Assembly (NCBI GenBank): GCA_038373885.1
Contig: JAWZYV010019541.1
Coordinates: 496,001 to 560,000 of the forward strand
Direction of reading: 5' to 3'
Origin: Cheiracanthium punctorium
Lineage: Eukaryota > Arthropoda > Arachnida > Araneae > Cheiracanthiidae
Length of the DNA stretch: 64,000 nucleotides
Shown: in pieces, positions 32,979 through 45,188 of the stretch
How the letters are laid out: every line of letters begins with the position of its first letter
How positions within the stretch are numbered: position 1 is the stretch's first letter
Notes under the pieces: model-generated
The model's input: the letters and a program-made list of their open reading frames with translations, nothing else
The model's database searches: none
What the model was told of the DNA's origin: nothing
Made by a program: the position numbers and the translations under genes

Positions 32979-35114
32979 TAACTTTGAATGTAGCATCTGA
33001 TAATATAGTAGGTTAAGGTAAATTTATATTTTTCACTTTTAAATGCTTATTATTTATTGAAGTGGGCTTCTTTCATCAAGCCCACTATAATATAATATAA
33101 GAGTAATATTTAAGAGTAATATAAGAGTAATATTTAATGCTCTCAAATTTACTAGAAGCTTGACTGCAGTTATATTTTCCTATCGATAGATTAAGAATGT
33201 AATTTGCTCCAATTTGTTGCTTCAGTGCTCCAAATCTTCGACAATGTTGCTCCAAATCAGCCTTACCCAATTCCCACGCGATATCCCCTCCCACCTCCGC
33301 ATTATCTGGCAAATACATTTCAAAAGATGTTTACTGTGACAGTTCATGCCTACAAATCATGAAGAAAAAGTCGCGTAGACAAAAATCTGGGACTGATCAA
33401 AATAGTACCCTAGTGCTTTAAAAAAAAAAAAAAAAAAAACCATTGAATTGGGAATTGTTTTGTACAGGGGTCATATACAAATTTAAAAAGTGTACCTTTT
33501 TGAAAATTAAAGGGAGAGGAATTTTTTCTTAACACTTATTTCCGACCTTATTTTGAATATTTCAATTTAACATAAATAAAGAATCAAAGCCTGTTACCAC
33601 CTTTTTGGGACACCTTGTATAATCCCTAATTCAATTTCAGTCAAGTGTTTTTTGTGAAAGATCCTTTAGTTTTTGACAAACCATGGTCAGAAGGTTAATT
33701 ATTATTGCCAAGCAATTATCAACAAGTACATGAAGATGTTTCAAACCCCACAGTGCTACACGATTCTGAAAAGTCTTGGTTTCCTCTAACACCCCTTGCA
33801 TGTTTTTTTTTTTAACAAGAGTTCTGAATTACCTTGTATATATATAAATATATAATTTAGTTAGTTATTTTATTCATGATACAATTGATAGTTGGTTAAT
33901 AGCTGTATTTCCATATATTGCATGTCAAGCTATTTTACATTATATGTGTGTGTGTGTGTGCTGAGAATGATACATGGGCACCTTACATAACTTTACTAAA
34001 ATGAGCCCCAACATGGCAACCCTTTGAATAGAATTATTTCATATTATAAATTATGATTTTGTTTATACTGTAACCGTTAGCTTGTAAATTTCTATATAAT
34101 GACCCTTTTTGTAGGTTTCTATCTTATGAGCACACTCAATTAGCAAGTTTTTCCTCTGAAATGAGTTTTTTTATAAGCTAGGTTAAAAATACCATGAAAT
34201 ATGAAAAACAATCTGGTCAAAATGCTTTACTCATTATGTCACAATGTCAATGACAATGGAAATCTGTCCCTTTTCAAGTGGCGCATGCCCTACTTGCCAT
34301 ATCCTGGATACACCACTGTTTCCTCCTATTGCGCCGAAACTACAGGTGGTCTCCCTCCCCATACTTTGCCCATGGAAAGGGCAGATTACTAGTGCATAGT
34401 TTGTTTCAAAAAGTAAATATGAGCTTGGATGTATTAACCTTTTATGATCGACCAGTACTGTACCAGGAAACAAAAACTGAAGTCATAAATGATAAATTTT
34501 TTTACCCAAGAATCCAATAGTGTTGGGAAAAAAAAGATACAATCCTTTGCTCTAAAGTCACAACAAAACATGTTTACTTCTATTGAAAGTTTAATAAAAC
34601 TACCTTTTTATGCATGATAAATGCTTAAACTATGCATCTAAATACATAATGGCACACACTATACAGTACAAATTTAACAAAATAAACTTTTAATTTCAAC
34701 AAAATACCTTGATCCACGTGAAACTTGAACAACATTCCATTCATTAAACATTAACAAATCAGTTGTCAAAGGATATGGAACTTGAAAGTGTGCAATTGTA
34801 ATCACTACATGTTTTATTTTGTTGATAAAAGCACATTTTATACATAGAAAATTTCAAAGAACTTTATTTTACAATATACAGATTGCTTAAAATTATAAAA
34901 AATTATAATATGCTCTACTAACAAAGGTTTTATGAAATATTACTTAAAAGGCAAGCAATTTTATTTAATCACATCAGAGATGCCAATCTAAACAGCAACA
35001 CAGTTTATCAACATATAACAATTTACAAAAATAATTAAGTAAAATGAGTTGCCTTTAAATTACCATGGTGAAAAAAGTTAACACGAAATTGAAGTGCCAA
35101 AATGCAACTCCATG
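32979..35114. other. No gene recognised
   Basis: Contains a short repetition of TAAGAGTAATAT (33,098-33,135), a poly-A run (33,421-33,440), a GT run (33,945-33,960) and the right arms of the large inverted termini. The open frames near 34,200-34,520 are on both strands and have no domain. They probably belong to a repeat. Confidence 0.35.
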
Positions 35115-35118
35115 TTAA

Positions 35119-35401
35119 CCGATTAATGCCCAGTGATTTATTTTTAGATTGTCGCAAAATTTGTCAGTCTCACAAATATTTAAGCATTTTATTTTCCTAA
35201 TTCAATTTCTTAAATAATAAATCTGATTTCCACAAAATACTAAGTGATAACAAGTTTAAATGATAATTTTTCCCTGACTTATTCATATTTTTAGAAAAAA
35301 AATTAAGTTCTTCATACCACAAAAAAGTCAGAAATTTGTTTATCACTTCTGGCATCAACATAAATTTGAGAATGTGCTGAAAAAAGTTGGGCATTAATGG
35401 G
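35119..35401. mobile_element. piggyBac-type MITE, 283 bp
   Basis: TTAA (35,115-35,118) precedes CCGATTAATGCCCAG. The right end reads CTGGGCATTAATGGG-like sequence followed by TTAA (35,402-35,405). CC...GG termini with a TTAA target are diagnostic of piggyBac mobilisation. No coding of its own. Confidence 0.65.
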
Positions 35402-35405
35402 TTAA

Positions 35406-35821
35406 ACGAATTTTGTCTCATGGGAAAAAAAACCTTGTTTTCAATGTCGTTAAATTTCATCAATTCAATTTGCTGCAAAAATTCATAGTTACAGGTACCT
35501 ACAAAGTCTATACACACATAAACAGCACCACATTTTTTCTTTGAAAGCAATTTCTTTCCCATCCCCTTTTCTTTTAGCAGTTCCTTTTCCAGCATCAAAT
35601 ACTCTATCCAGAAGTAGAAGTTTTACTGCCTTGAATAAGAAAGAAAAAATATGAAATGAGAGCTATTTTACAATGCAAGTTCATAACTGAAAGTTTCAGA
35701 AAATTAATAGGATTAGGGATGCCAGCAACATTGAACCCAATAATGGGGGACTTATGGATCTAGTGATTAAAAATTAACTTTTTAGGAACCAAATGCTGAA
35801 ATTGGGAACTTTTTAAGGACC

Positions 35822-35854
<33 letters not shown>

Positions 35855-37544
35855 ATATCAATATTGATGTAAATCAAATAATAAACCAATGCACTTAAAC
35901 AAAGAAATATTGATAGAAAACAAATATAGCCATGACGCAGTATACAGGAACCATAGTTTAGGCTTTGCACGGACTTACCAAACTGCCTATGTACTTGTTC
36001 TACATTTTTATTTAAATCTGTCAATCCCCCCCCCCCAAGGTCAACAATTTAATTTTAAATTTTTCAGCTGTTTTTTCTGGTCTCATCTTCTTGCACAGCT
36101 TGCTTCCTTTCAAGTTGTTCTATCTATTTTTTTCTTTTGATTTTCTAGGTAGCATAGGTAGTTCTGATATGCAACATTAGCCATCTTCATCATTTTAAGT
36201 GTTACAGGAACTACAGCAATTTGATTTGAATATTGATGTTTTAAACCATCTATTATGCATAGACTAGCATTTTGTATTCTTTCTATCACTAAAGCTCTTT
36301 CTTCATAATTTTATTTGAAATGGAAAAAGCCCACTCTATATCAGTGCTTCTATGAAACACATTAACAGTGCTTTTCAAAAACTTAAATTTGAGTATTTTA
36401 GGTCTCCATTTGCTTGTTTCTCTTCAAGTTGATGAAAATACATCTACAGTAAAATATTAATTATCTGGCATTCAAGTATCAGAAAAGATCAAGTAAATCA
36501 GGAAAATTTCAGATCCTGTCTTCTCCTTTCACCACAAAAACTGCCAAAAGCAAGCAAGTAAGGAAGAGGAGAAGGTGTTAAAAACAATGCTTGGTCTGCT
36601 CAGAGGCAATAGCATAAATTGAAGAAAAGCAGAACTGCTGATTGCACATTATTTAATTTGTGAGTTGTGACCTACTTTTCTGCTCTTCACATTTCAAAGA
36701 TTCAAGAGTGTTAATCTCTATATTGGAGCTTGAAATGAAAGGGAGGGGAGGAAGGGGGTAAACAAAGACAGTAGTACTGTATATTAAAGCAAAGCTACCC
36801 AGGAGCTATCGGTCTAAGGAGGGGTGCCTAAGACTAGGCCCACTGAGAGGGGGAGGGGGAAGAGGTGACAATTATCTCAGGACCAAGGCCTGAAGGTCGT
36901 ACATATTATGAATTTTGAATATTGTGAAATCATAAATTATGAATTTATTCATGAAGAAGGTAGCTGCTAAGAAAAAATGTTAGCAAATACCAATGAGATT
37001 CAATGCCACAAACCGGTTTCGGTAAATATAACTTACCATCATCAATGCACTGATGCCGGTCATACTTACCAAAATCGCTCAATGGCACTACCTCTCACTG
37101 ACTTCTTTTTTTTTTTTTTTTTTTTTTTTTTTGGGATGGGGGAGGGGGCTTATCGTAAATGCCTGCCGTGGGATCCGAAATTCCTGTCAGTAGCCCTGTT
37201 ACGGCAGTGGACTTTTTAAGGGGTTTGAACACATTCAGGTTACATCTAGAGAATACCTAGGTCGGAATCCTAAATATGCCACTAAGATCAATATATAAGT
37301 ATTCTATTATGAAAATTGCTTTCCATTTAAGTCTAATTATTATATTTATTATTGTGTAATTATTGTGGTTAAATTTTTGCTTTCATTTAGTTTTGATAAG
37401 AAAAAGAAAGGAAATGTTCTCAATATAACTAGCACAATTTAACTGGGTTAATAAGTTTGTATCATACTGATTAGCTATACTGTGATGTGTATGAACTTAT
37501 TATCTGTATATTTACTTGAAATTGTAATGGCTTGGTAATAGGTG
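35406..37544. other. Unassigned; one exon-like minus-strand frame
   Basis: Minus strand 35,625-35,490 keeps an open frame (KLLLLDRVFDAGKGTAKRKG) after a pyrimidine tract and a CAAG/CAG acceptor-like site. Another frame over the same bases is also open and no homology is recognised, so I do not call a gene. Simple repeats: TA/TG run at 35,822-35,856, poly-C at 36,028-36,038 and poly-T at 37,106-37,132. Confidence 0.25.
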
Positions 37545-37695
37545 GAGAATTCATTATAACGTACCCAAACTGAAGTGAGAACTCATTCTAATGTATCCAA
37601 GCTTGAAGCAAGTACTCTATTACAACATCCTCAAACTTGAACCGTGAACTAAGTATAATGTGCAAACACTTAAACTGAGAACGAATTATTATGTA

Positions 37696-37700
<5 letters not shown>
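37545..37700. repeat. Minisatellite, ~33-bp unit, 4.6 copies
   Basis: Units begin GAGAATTC, GAGAACTC, AAGTACTC, GTGAACTA and GAGAACGA at about 37,545, 37,577, 37,610, 37,644 and 37,677. Each is followed by AT...CCAAACTTGAA-like sequence. Copies are diverged. A (TA)n run follows at about 37,700-37,726. Confidence 0.7.
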
Positions 37701-37726
<26 letters not shown>

Positions 37727-39617
37727 CTGAAAGTGACTGGCAACCTGAAAATCAAGACATGGAGATAATAGCTTCGAAGAAAAAATCCCTGATGATATGG
37801 AAGGCATTGGCTCACTTATTTAAAATTGAAGTTTACATAATTTGTGTTGTCTTTTAAGTGTCAACCATAAATATAAGCAAGAATTAAAAAGTAAAGAAAA
37901 ATAAAACTACATTTGTAGTGTCTGCTACTCCCTGAATCAAAATGACAAGACTGTATACTTCATTTTAATGGACATCATTTTTAAAATAGTGGAAAAAAGA
38001 ACTTTTAGGGACCTGACAGTGATTTGATTTTACAAATGTGATCAATTATCTACTCGAGGGATCTAGGCTGAGTGTGTGTGTGTGTGGGGGGGGGTCCTTC
38101 ATGGTGGATCTTTTAAAGGGTCCTAACCCCATATTTAAGTCACGGAGAAAACCATGGAAAACTCTAAATAGACCTGATAGTGAAAAAAGATCATTTATAG
38201 ACTAAGAAATTATGACCTTTTTTCATAAAAAAGGACCTACTGGCAGTCTGCAAGATAGTGATGGACTCATTTAGCTTATCATTTAGCTATCAGAAGTATA
38301 ATTCAATGGAAATTCTTATAATTCTGAGTACTAGCAAATTTATCATATTTAAATAACAAGAAATTTTATCTTTGGCATTTTCACATGTTTTTACAAAAAG
38401 AAAAAAATTTAAAATAAAATTCACCCTGACTGCTCAATTTTAAAACCCCAAAATCATGTAAAGAATGTGTGTGATTTTTTTCCCCTCTTAAATGAAAATT
38501 TTGACAAACATTCATAAATTAAATCAGTATGATTGAAGAACACCAATCTAGTGTGACAACTGTGGCAATGTGTTGCTCAAACCTTAAATGATACTTTATA
38601 GTATTCGATATACCAGAAAATAATGCCGCTTTTTTTTTTTTTTAAACATAAAATTCAAACAAAGAAACTTTTGGCAAGTTCTGAATTACAAGCAAACTCT
38701 GCTTAAGCATAGGATTCATATTTGTTGAATTTTAAAGAAAGACTTTTATTCATATTTTTTTCCTTTCGAAAAAGATATGTAAAAAAGGGAAAAGGGCCGT
38801 CTATCCTCCTTGGAGGAGAGATATTTTTTTTCAAGAAAAATGGCCACCCTCTGCCTTTTTTCATGTCTGTCCTCCTTGAAGGATTATATTCAAAATGTTC
38901 TGAAATCGAATTTTAGCTATTCATGAGTGTCGTACTTTATAACAAGAATTTTATGGATAGCTCTTTTCTTCTTTCAGATCACGCGGGATATATAAAAACG
39001 TTTTGGGTCCCCTATTGCTCATACATTATTAATTTTTAAAAATGCCCTACAATCTAACACTTACATTAAAAACTTACATACATGCCAAATTTCGTATTAT
39101 TAGCTTGAGTAGTTTTGGCTATGAAAAATATTGACATACAAAAAAACGGCATTGCTTTCTCATACACCTAATATATTTCACAAGTTAAGCAATGAAAACA
39201 CAAGACAGGAGATAAAAACATGGCTGTGAAAATCATGGGATTTATCCTCTGGCAGCGAAGCCTGGCCCAAAGCAAGTGACACTTCATTCCCCTACTTTGA
39301 GGAGGGTGAAACATTTTACAATTTCTGGACAATAGCCATTAGGGTTGAGAGTACCTCTCACAACCTTTTGAACCATTCAGTACAGTCATAATAAGCAAGC
39401 AGGTGAAGATTTTCACAACCACCCAAAGTGATCCGAAGGAGGGGAGAAAGTCTTCAACTTTAGCCTGGGACTTCGCTTTGGGAGGTGCTAAGTGAAAGTC
39501 TGACCAATCATCTGAGGGTTAACTATGCAAAATCTGACACTATTTTAACTAAATATTAAATAAATCATATAAAAATGGTCAACAAAAGTTCAAATATTTG
39601 CACATAATAGGATCATT
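37727..39617. other. No gene recognised
   Basis: Mixed AT-rich DNA with a GT/poly-G tract near 38,072-38,095. The frame at 38,722-38,916 has no domain. Between 39,220 and 39,520 the composition is more balanced, and it may be an unidentified dispersed repeat. Confidence 0.3.
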
Positions 39618-39661
39618 TCAATTTTAAAATGCATTCAATTTAGAATGCATTTTAAAAATTG
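39618..39661. repeat. Inverted repeat hairpin
   Basis: TTTCAATTTTAAAATGCATTC is followed after a 6-base loop by an inverted copy with one inserted base. About 20 pairs in DNA. AT-rich, no promoter context. Confidence 0.6.
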
Positions 39662-39950
39662 AAAATCATTATTAAACTCAACAATGCTAAATGATCTGGT
39701 AATAAATACTTAACTGATATATACTTTAGAATGCAGAATAAGAATTATCACAGAAATGTACATTCTTAATTTGATAAACAGCACTATAAGATTAACAAAT
39801 ATTGCATAAACAATGTTCTCAAATGAAACAATTTAATTAAAACTAAAATTTTAACGCTAGAAGAGCTAAGAAGATGGGAGAAAGCATCAAAATGATGCTA
39901 ATGGCACTTCTAATGTTAAACTAACATTCAAATGCTTTAAGAACTTATTT

Positions 39951-39993
39951 CTTGTTGCATAGATAAGCACATAATGCTTATCTATGCAACAAG
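39951..39993. repeat. Perfect 19-bp inverted repeat, 5-base loop
   Basis: CTTGTTGCATAGATAAGCA (39,951-39,969), loop CATAA, then the exact complement (39,975-39,993). A third partial copy of CTTGTTGCATA follows at 39,998. Confidence 0.85.
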
Positions 39994-41214
39994 ACACTTG
40001 TTGCATAATGCAGCACATAAGCATATATTACATGCATTATTTATCATACAGATTTCATTTGCATTTCATTTCTTATATTTGACTTACTTATTTCTTACTT
40101 GACTATATTTGACTCGTCTTCTTATATTTCGCTCAAAATTATTAGATATTATATTAAAAACTTTAATTATCAGAATTATTAACTGTATTTCATTTATCAA
40201 TTTACTGTTTTAGTACAAAAACTGAACCCATCCACAGCAGACTGCATTATCCTCTATGAAAAATAACAAAAATCATTATTCTACAGCATTTGTACTTCCA
40301 CACATGGAACTTTCCCTCTTAAAAAACAAAATTATGGAATTTAGATTAAGATGTATTCACATTTGTTAGTAAAAAATGAATTAAAATATATTTAGCTATC
40401 CCACAAATTAAGAATTTACAAATGATAATGCTTTTAAAGTAAGATCCCCAATCCCCCCCCCCCCCCAAATATTGAATATACAAAGCACAGTTATCTAATA
40501 CAATAACAGTTAAAAATACAAGGGAAAAAAACTATTGAAGAAATCTTATTTCAATTTTTGCTTTTCTAGTAACGACTCAAGTTTAAAAATTCATTGGAAA
40601 ATAAAATAAAAACTATAAATAAACATCCTTATAAATCAGATTATTTTTAGTACATTTTTCATTACTGATTGAAAAAAATATAATTTGTATCTAGTAAATT
40701 ATAAAATTTTTAATAGATCAATAATCTTTTAAAATCTGTATTTGAGCAGTGGAATACAGAAAACTTATAACAGCAATAATAAACTGTCAATTAGAAAAAA
40801 CCGTTTACATTTTGTGGTGAATAGCAACCATACGAGTTCACCTATGAAGTGATAAAGAAAAATACAACTTGACTAAATGTGTTTCAAAATACATGCAACC
40901 AACTAACATCACAGGGTTTCCAAAAGTATCCTTCATTCAATTTCTCTCACTATATCTGATACTCTTTGCTATGTTTAAACCAATTTTCTTGTTATTATAC
41001 CAACTCAAATTTTCCAGTACTCACTGCAATGCAAATTTTGATTTAAAAAGAATTAATTGGAAAGAAAAGTTGTTTTAGACAAAAATCATCTTTTTTTAAA
41101 AAAATAATCACAATTTTGAAGAAATTTTTTTTTATCTTAAGTTTAAATACAAATTAATTAGCCAGACACACAAAATAAAAGTTTTGTCAGATTATTTCAG
41201 GAAATTGTGGTGGC
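39994..41214. other. No gene recognised
   Basis: AT-rich DNA with a poly-C run at 40,456-40,467. The frame at 40,869-41,078 has no recognisable domain. Confidence 0.35.
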
Positions 41215-41740
41215 ACGAAATCGGCTCTGCACACACAGCACCTGGCCATTGAAAGGCAGTCAAGTGGGTACATTTTAGCTCAGCTGGATTGCACCGCATT
41301 CTACCATGGGAATTCCTTGGGTCCAAAACCGGCTCTTGCCGCAATCTTCCCTACATTGATGACCTGGACAATGAATATGCATTCTCCTTCTTGTCTTCAG
41401 CGACAGATGGTGCCAGCATCAACCCCATCCCTCTCTTGCTCGGCTTTATCAAAGTCTGCAACAAGCAGCAATGACCTCACAAAGTCCACAACGAGCAGCA
41501 ACAACCTCACAAAGTCCACAACAAGGGGCAACATTCCATAACGCTTGAGCATTGTTCGTCAACCTCCGACTGACTCTCTAGGGGAGGGGGGAGGGGTGTT
41601 GCAGCATGAGATCGCCTGTGCACACACAGCACCTAGCAATTGAAAGCCAGTAAAGTGGGTACCTTTTGGCTAAGCCGGATTGTGTCATATTCTACCACAT
41701 GAATTCCTTGGGTTCAAAACCAGCGCCTGCTGTACGCTGT
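41215..41740 (+). repeat. Two tandem tRNA-derived SINE heads with a 30-bp minisatellite between them
   Basis: Copy 1 has an A box TAGCTCAGCTGG (41,276-41,287) and B-box-like GGTCCAAAACC (41,320-41,330). Copy 2 has TGGCTAAGCCGG (41,667-41,678) and GGTTCAAAACC (41,711-41,721). Both share the upstream CTGCACACACAGCACCT and the word AATTCCTTGGGT. They are 391 bp apart. Between them, AAAGTC(T/C)(G/A)CAACAAGCAGC-type units repeat every 30 bp (41,451-41,480, 41,481-41,510, 41,511-41,532). Confidence 0.6.
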
Positions 41741-42312
41741 CCCTTCAAAATCCTTAAATGTTTATGTCCAATTTCAATAATTTTTTTTTATAAATTATGC
41801 AAAAATAAGTTTTAGGAATCTGAATTTTTTAAATTACTAGGTTAAAAAGAGCAAAGTGTGGACTTGCCCAGGACATAAACTCAATTGATCACGATCATGA
41901 GAGATACTACAGAGCGGTTCAAAAACTCTATGGCAATATGAGCCAACTTTTTTTCTTTTCTTTAATGCAAAAAGAAGAAATCATTATTTTGAAAAAAAAA
42001 AAAATTATACCATTAGCAGCCAAAAAAAGTGGCCTATCTTATTCCTTTTTCTTTTCCATTTTGAGAAAGATGTCAGTTTTGCCTAAATTGGCATGCAACA
42101 TTGCGGGGCAAAATGTCTCCTATTGTAGAAAATACTATTTTCAAATGATGCTACCGGAGTTTTCTTGAATTTTAGAGGAGGGGGGTGTCCTCATGCCCTT
42201 AGTAAGGTATACCTCCGGATGATCAAAATGGCAGATATCTTTTTCTGAAATCCTTTGGTGTCTGCACAGAAGAAGGCATCACAGGGGATGGCCAGCTATT
42301 AATTTTGACAAC

Positions 42313-43684
42313 TGTATTTTCCTGCCTATTATCCGTGGCGGCGTATAATCCAGATGCACGTTTTTCAGTGAAGAAAAAAACATTCTTTACAGATAGTATG
42401 CAGTGCAGTATGATCCACAATCAAAACGGGAACATCTGATACTGTTTCACTTAGTACTCATCCAAATAACGTACAAGGTTGGCGTTAGGTTCTGCACAGC
42501 CCACGCTGCATACACATTAAATATTTCTGGAAATAACTTCAATTATTTCTATCCATATTTTTCAAAAATATTTTTCAGTTACATATTCAGATACACTAAA
42601 CTGCGAAAGAGAAAACTGCTGAACTGTCCCTTTTTTTGGTAGGAATAAAAATATTAATCTTACATTAAATAGCTTATTTTCAAAACCTCACCCCCCCTAA
42701 CCCCCCCCCAAAAAAAAACTTCGGGCGCAGTGCGGGGCCCTGTGCTGGCCCAGTGTACGTACATCGTAAATATTATAGAACCATATGTCATAAAAGAAAA
42801 AATATATAATGAAAAACACTTATGAGTATTATTCTCTTGAGAAGGAAAATTATTTTTATTGGTTTTAATAGGTCACTCAAGCTTTGTTTTTCTTATCCGC
42901 TCTCATGCATTCAAACAAAAACAGCTGTCTCACAATGTCTGGCTGATTCCCCCTCCCAAAGGATTTTGCTGATAAGCCATCTTTGAGTGTTAATACAAAC
43001 ATTTTATTTCAGAATTATACACACAGTGAAATTCTTGCTATTTATTGATTCGTTTCAGCTGCTTATTTATTTATGGATGGATAGTGAATAAAGTGCAGAG
43101 GAAAAATATTTCAAGTTTCAAGCTATATAGAAATTAGAAATAACAGAGTTTTAGCCTGGCAATTAAAACAACATATTTTAAAACTGGGACAGTATTAATG
43201 GGAAAATGCATTATATAATTACCAGTGGCGGATCAATCAGAAATGGCGCCCGGGGCAACATACCTTTTTGGCACCCTCTATCCTATTTTTTGTCAAGTTT
43301 TCTTTGTCTCAGAGACAGTTTGACGCCCCTCTGCAAGCAGCGCCCGGGGCAGGGACCCCGGCTTGCCCACCCCTAGGTCCGGCCCTGACAATTACATATG
43401 CTACTGGATATTTTTCCTTCTAAGAAAAATAATAGATACTTTTATTAAACAGAATGTTTAAAAGTATTTACAGTTTAGTAAAAACTCAATATTTTAATGT
43501 TAATTGGATGATGCATTTTGCTGGAGCCATCTATCATTGCATTTTGTTGTAAATTCTGTACTAAAAATTTTCAGGGGGGAAAAAAAAGAAAACAGATAAT
43601 CCACGGCAGCGTATAATACGCGTCTTAAAATTTAAACTTTTTTTTTAACAGGTAATCGCAAATTATAGGCCAGAAAATACGGTA
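42313..43684. mobile_element. Candidate 1.37-kb DNA element with GTATTTTC(C/T)(T/G)GCCTAT termini
   Basis: The left end TGTATTTTCCTGCCTATTAT is inverted relative to the right end (complement ACCGTATTTTCTGGCCTATA). Both have a subterminal GGC(G/A)GCGTATAAT word. No target duplication is clear and no transposase is evident. It contains a hAT MITE. Confidence 0.45.
43223..43387. mobile_element. hAT-type MITE, 165 bp
   Basis: The left terminus starts CAGTGGCGGATC and the right end is GGTCCGGCCCTG. GGCGCCCGGGGCA-type words recur inside. Flanking 8-mers ataattac (43,215-43,222) and acaattac (43,388-43,395) differ by one base. Confidence 0.75.
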
Positions 43685-44260
43685 TATCTTTTTAACTAAC
43701 AACAATTTTTGAATTTAGGGCAAAATTTCAAACAAAGCAGAATTTTAATATTCTCCCTCGTGAGCGAGGAAAACTTTGAATAAAAGCGAAGTTTCCTATT
43801 CAAACAAGACATGTCTAACGCTTTTTGATCACGTGGCACCACGAACACTCTCAAGTGATCATTTTGCCTAATTTGAACATCTGAAATCTTTAGGCCATAG
43901 GTCCAAGAAAAGATTCAGTCGAAACGAATTTGGTTTATGGAGCCTACACATAAACCAAATAAAGCTAGATCAGGTGGTACATCTTCTAATCACAACATAA
44001 AATTTTGTTTTTTCAGAAATAGAATTTCCAAAATTGAAGTGATACTTGCTTAGATATTTTTCATGCGAATTATTAAAAAATATACATATATGCTTTCCTA
44101 AACTGTTCAAGTTGCTTTTTATAATATGCCATCTGTGGTAAAGTATAAAATACGAGTTTCAAAAAATACTTAATTTAATGAAAAAAAGAAAATCATATCA
44201 ATATAAAAAAAAAGATTTTTTTTTTTTTTTATAATTTTGGATCATTAATACAAACATGTA

Positions 44261-45188
44261 TGTAGTACAATCTGAAAATTTGGGGACTGCAGATATTCAT
44301 GATGATGAAAGCAAGTACCTAAAGTTACACTGCTTGGAATGGAGTCTCCCAACCTTCCCAGGTTGATTTAGCCCATGTCATGTAGTCGAACCCTGCATGC
44401 AGATGCTATTTTCCAAAGTCAGTTGCTTTGCTTGACGACATAAGAAAAAAGGCTTTTCTTGAACAGCTGTAACATTAAATTCTGTCAACGATTGGGTAAA
44501 ATACCAATAGACTTTGGAAATGGTAAGAAAGGTGAATGGTGAATCTACCATGACAAGATCCCAAGTTTACGAATGACATTGGCATTTTAAAGAGGGCCGA
44601 GAATCCATTGGAGACAATGAAGGTGTTAGCCGACATTAGACTTCATGGAATGCAGAAAATGTTACGTTGGTTTCTGAATGCACTGGAAAAGATTATCACC
44701 AAACACTTGCAGAAATCGCAGAGGTTACACACTTATTGAAGACAAGTTGCCATTCAAATAGAAGATCTCAACACCAACTGAGTGTCCCAGTAGATAGTAC
44801 CTAAATTGTTGACTACTGAACAAAAGGAGGAATGAATCACAATATCAGGTGATTTAATCGACAAAGCCAATAAGGATCCAGGTTTTGCACATCCACCCTA
44901 TTCACTGGACTTAGCTCCATGTGACTCACCAGTTCCCATTAATGAAAAATTTTTTTTACAGAGATGCCATTTTGTGTCGTCAGAAGAGGTGAAAGCAGCA
45001 TCACAGAAAGCCTTATGTGAGGTTCCAAAAAATGGCTTCCAGCAGTACTTCCAGAAGTTACATGAATGCTCTCAGAAGTGTATCGTTTCCCAAGGTGACT
45101 ACTTTCAAGGTGGGTGTGCTTCAGTGATTCGAGCTATTCAGGGCAAAGAATTTTACACCTTGTCCCCAAACTTTTGGATGGTACCTCA
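44261..45188 (+). pseudogene. mariner element, internally deleted transposase
   Basis: TA-flanked inverted termini of ~30 bp (TGTAGTACAATCTGAAAATT on the left; complement of the right end TGAGGTACCATCCAAAAGTT) bound 928 bp. The transposase begins near 44,455 (RLGKTPIDFGNG) and continues with TMTRSQVYEWHWHFKRGRES, including frameshifts. It reaches SGDLIDKANKDPGFAHPPYS and the C-terminus at 44,974-45,150 (HECSQKCIVSQGDYFQGG). The segment joining DPGF to HPPYS deletes the catalytic core with the first two Asp residues. Non-functional; it could only have moved with an outside enzyme. Confidence 0.85.

Larger units (their letters stand above)
22508..33617. mobile_element. Inner, concentric pair of TA-flanked inverted termini, 11.11 kb apart
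   Basis: CAAGGTGCCCCAAAAAGGTG (22,508 on) is inverted relative to the right end (complement CAAGGTGTCCCAAAAAGGTG, ending 33,617). About 47 bp match with roughly five changes. TA flanks both ends (22,506-22,507 and 33,618-33,619). It sits neatly inside the outer pair. The enclosed DNA carries no transposase that clearly belongs to these ends. Confidence 0.55.
22071..33836. mobile_element. Outer pair of TA-flanked inverted termini, 11.77 kb apart
   Basis: The left end CACAGGGTGATTCAGAACTC (22,071 on) and the complement of the right end CAAGGTAATTCAGAACTC (ending 33,836) are inverted. Similarity continues about 95 bp, including AAGGGGTG and ACCAAGAC blocks. TA dinucleotides flank both ends, though the left one sits in a TA-rich run. 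It may be a single large unit filled by later insertions or two independent insertions facing each other. Confidence 0.5.

Noticed and set aside
35490..35625. Minus-strand coding exon (KLLLLDRVFDAGKGTAKRKG)
   Set aside because: Two overlapping frames are open on the same strand, there is no recognised homology, and the downstream end runs into a piggyBac-type MITE.
36977..37219. 80-residue frame around a long poly-T run
   Set aside because: A run of phenylalanines from poly-T is not evidence for coding.
41451..41532. CRISPR-like array (30-bp repeats)
   Set aside because: The units are contiguous with no spacers and lie in a eukaryotic repeat. It is a minisatellite.
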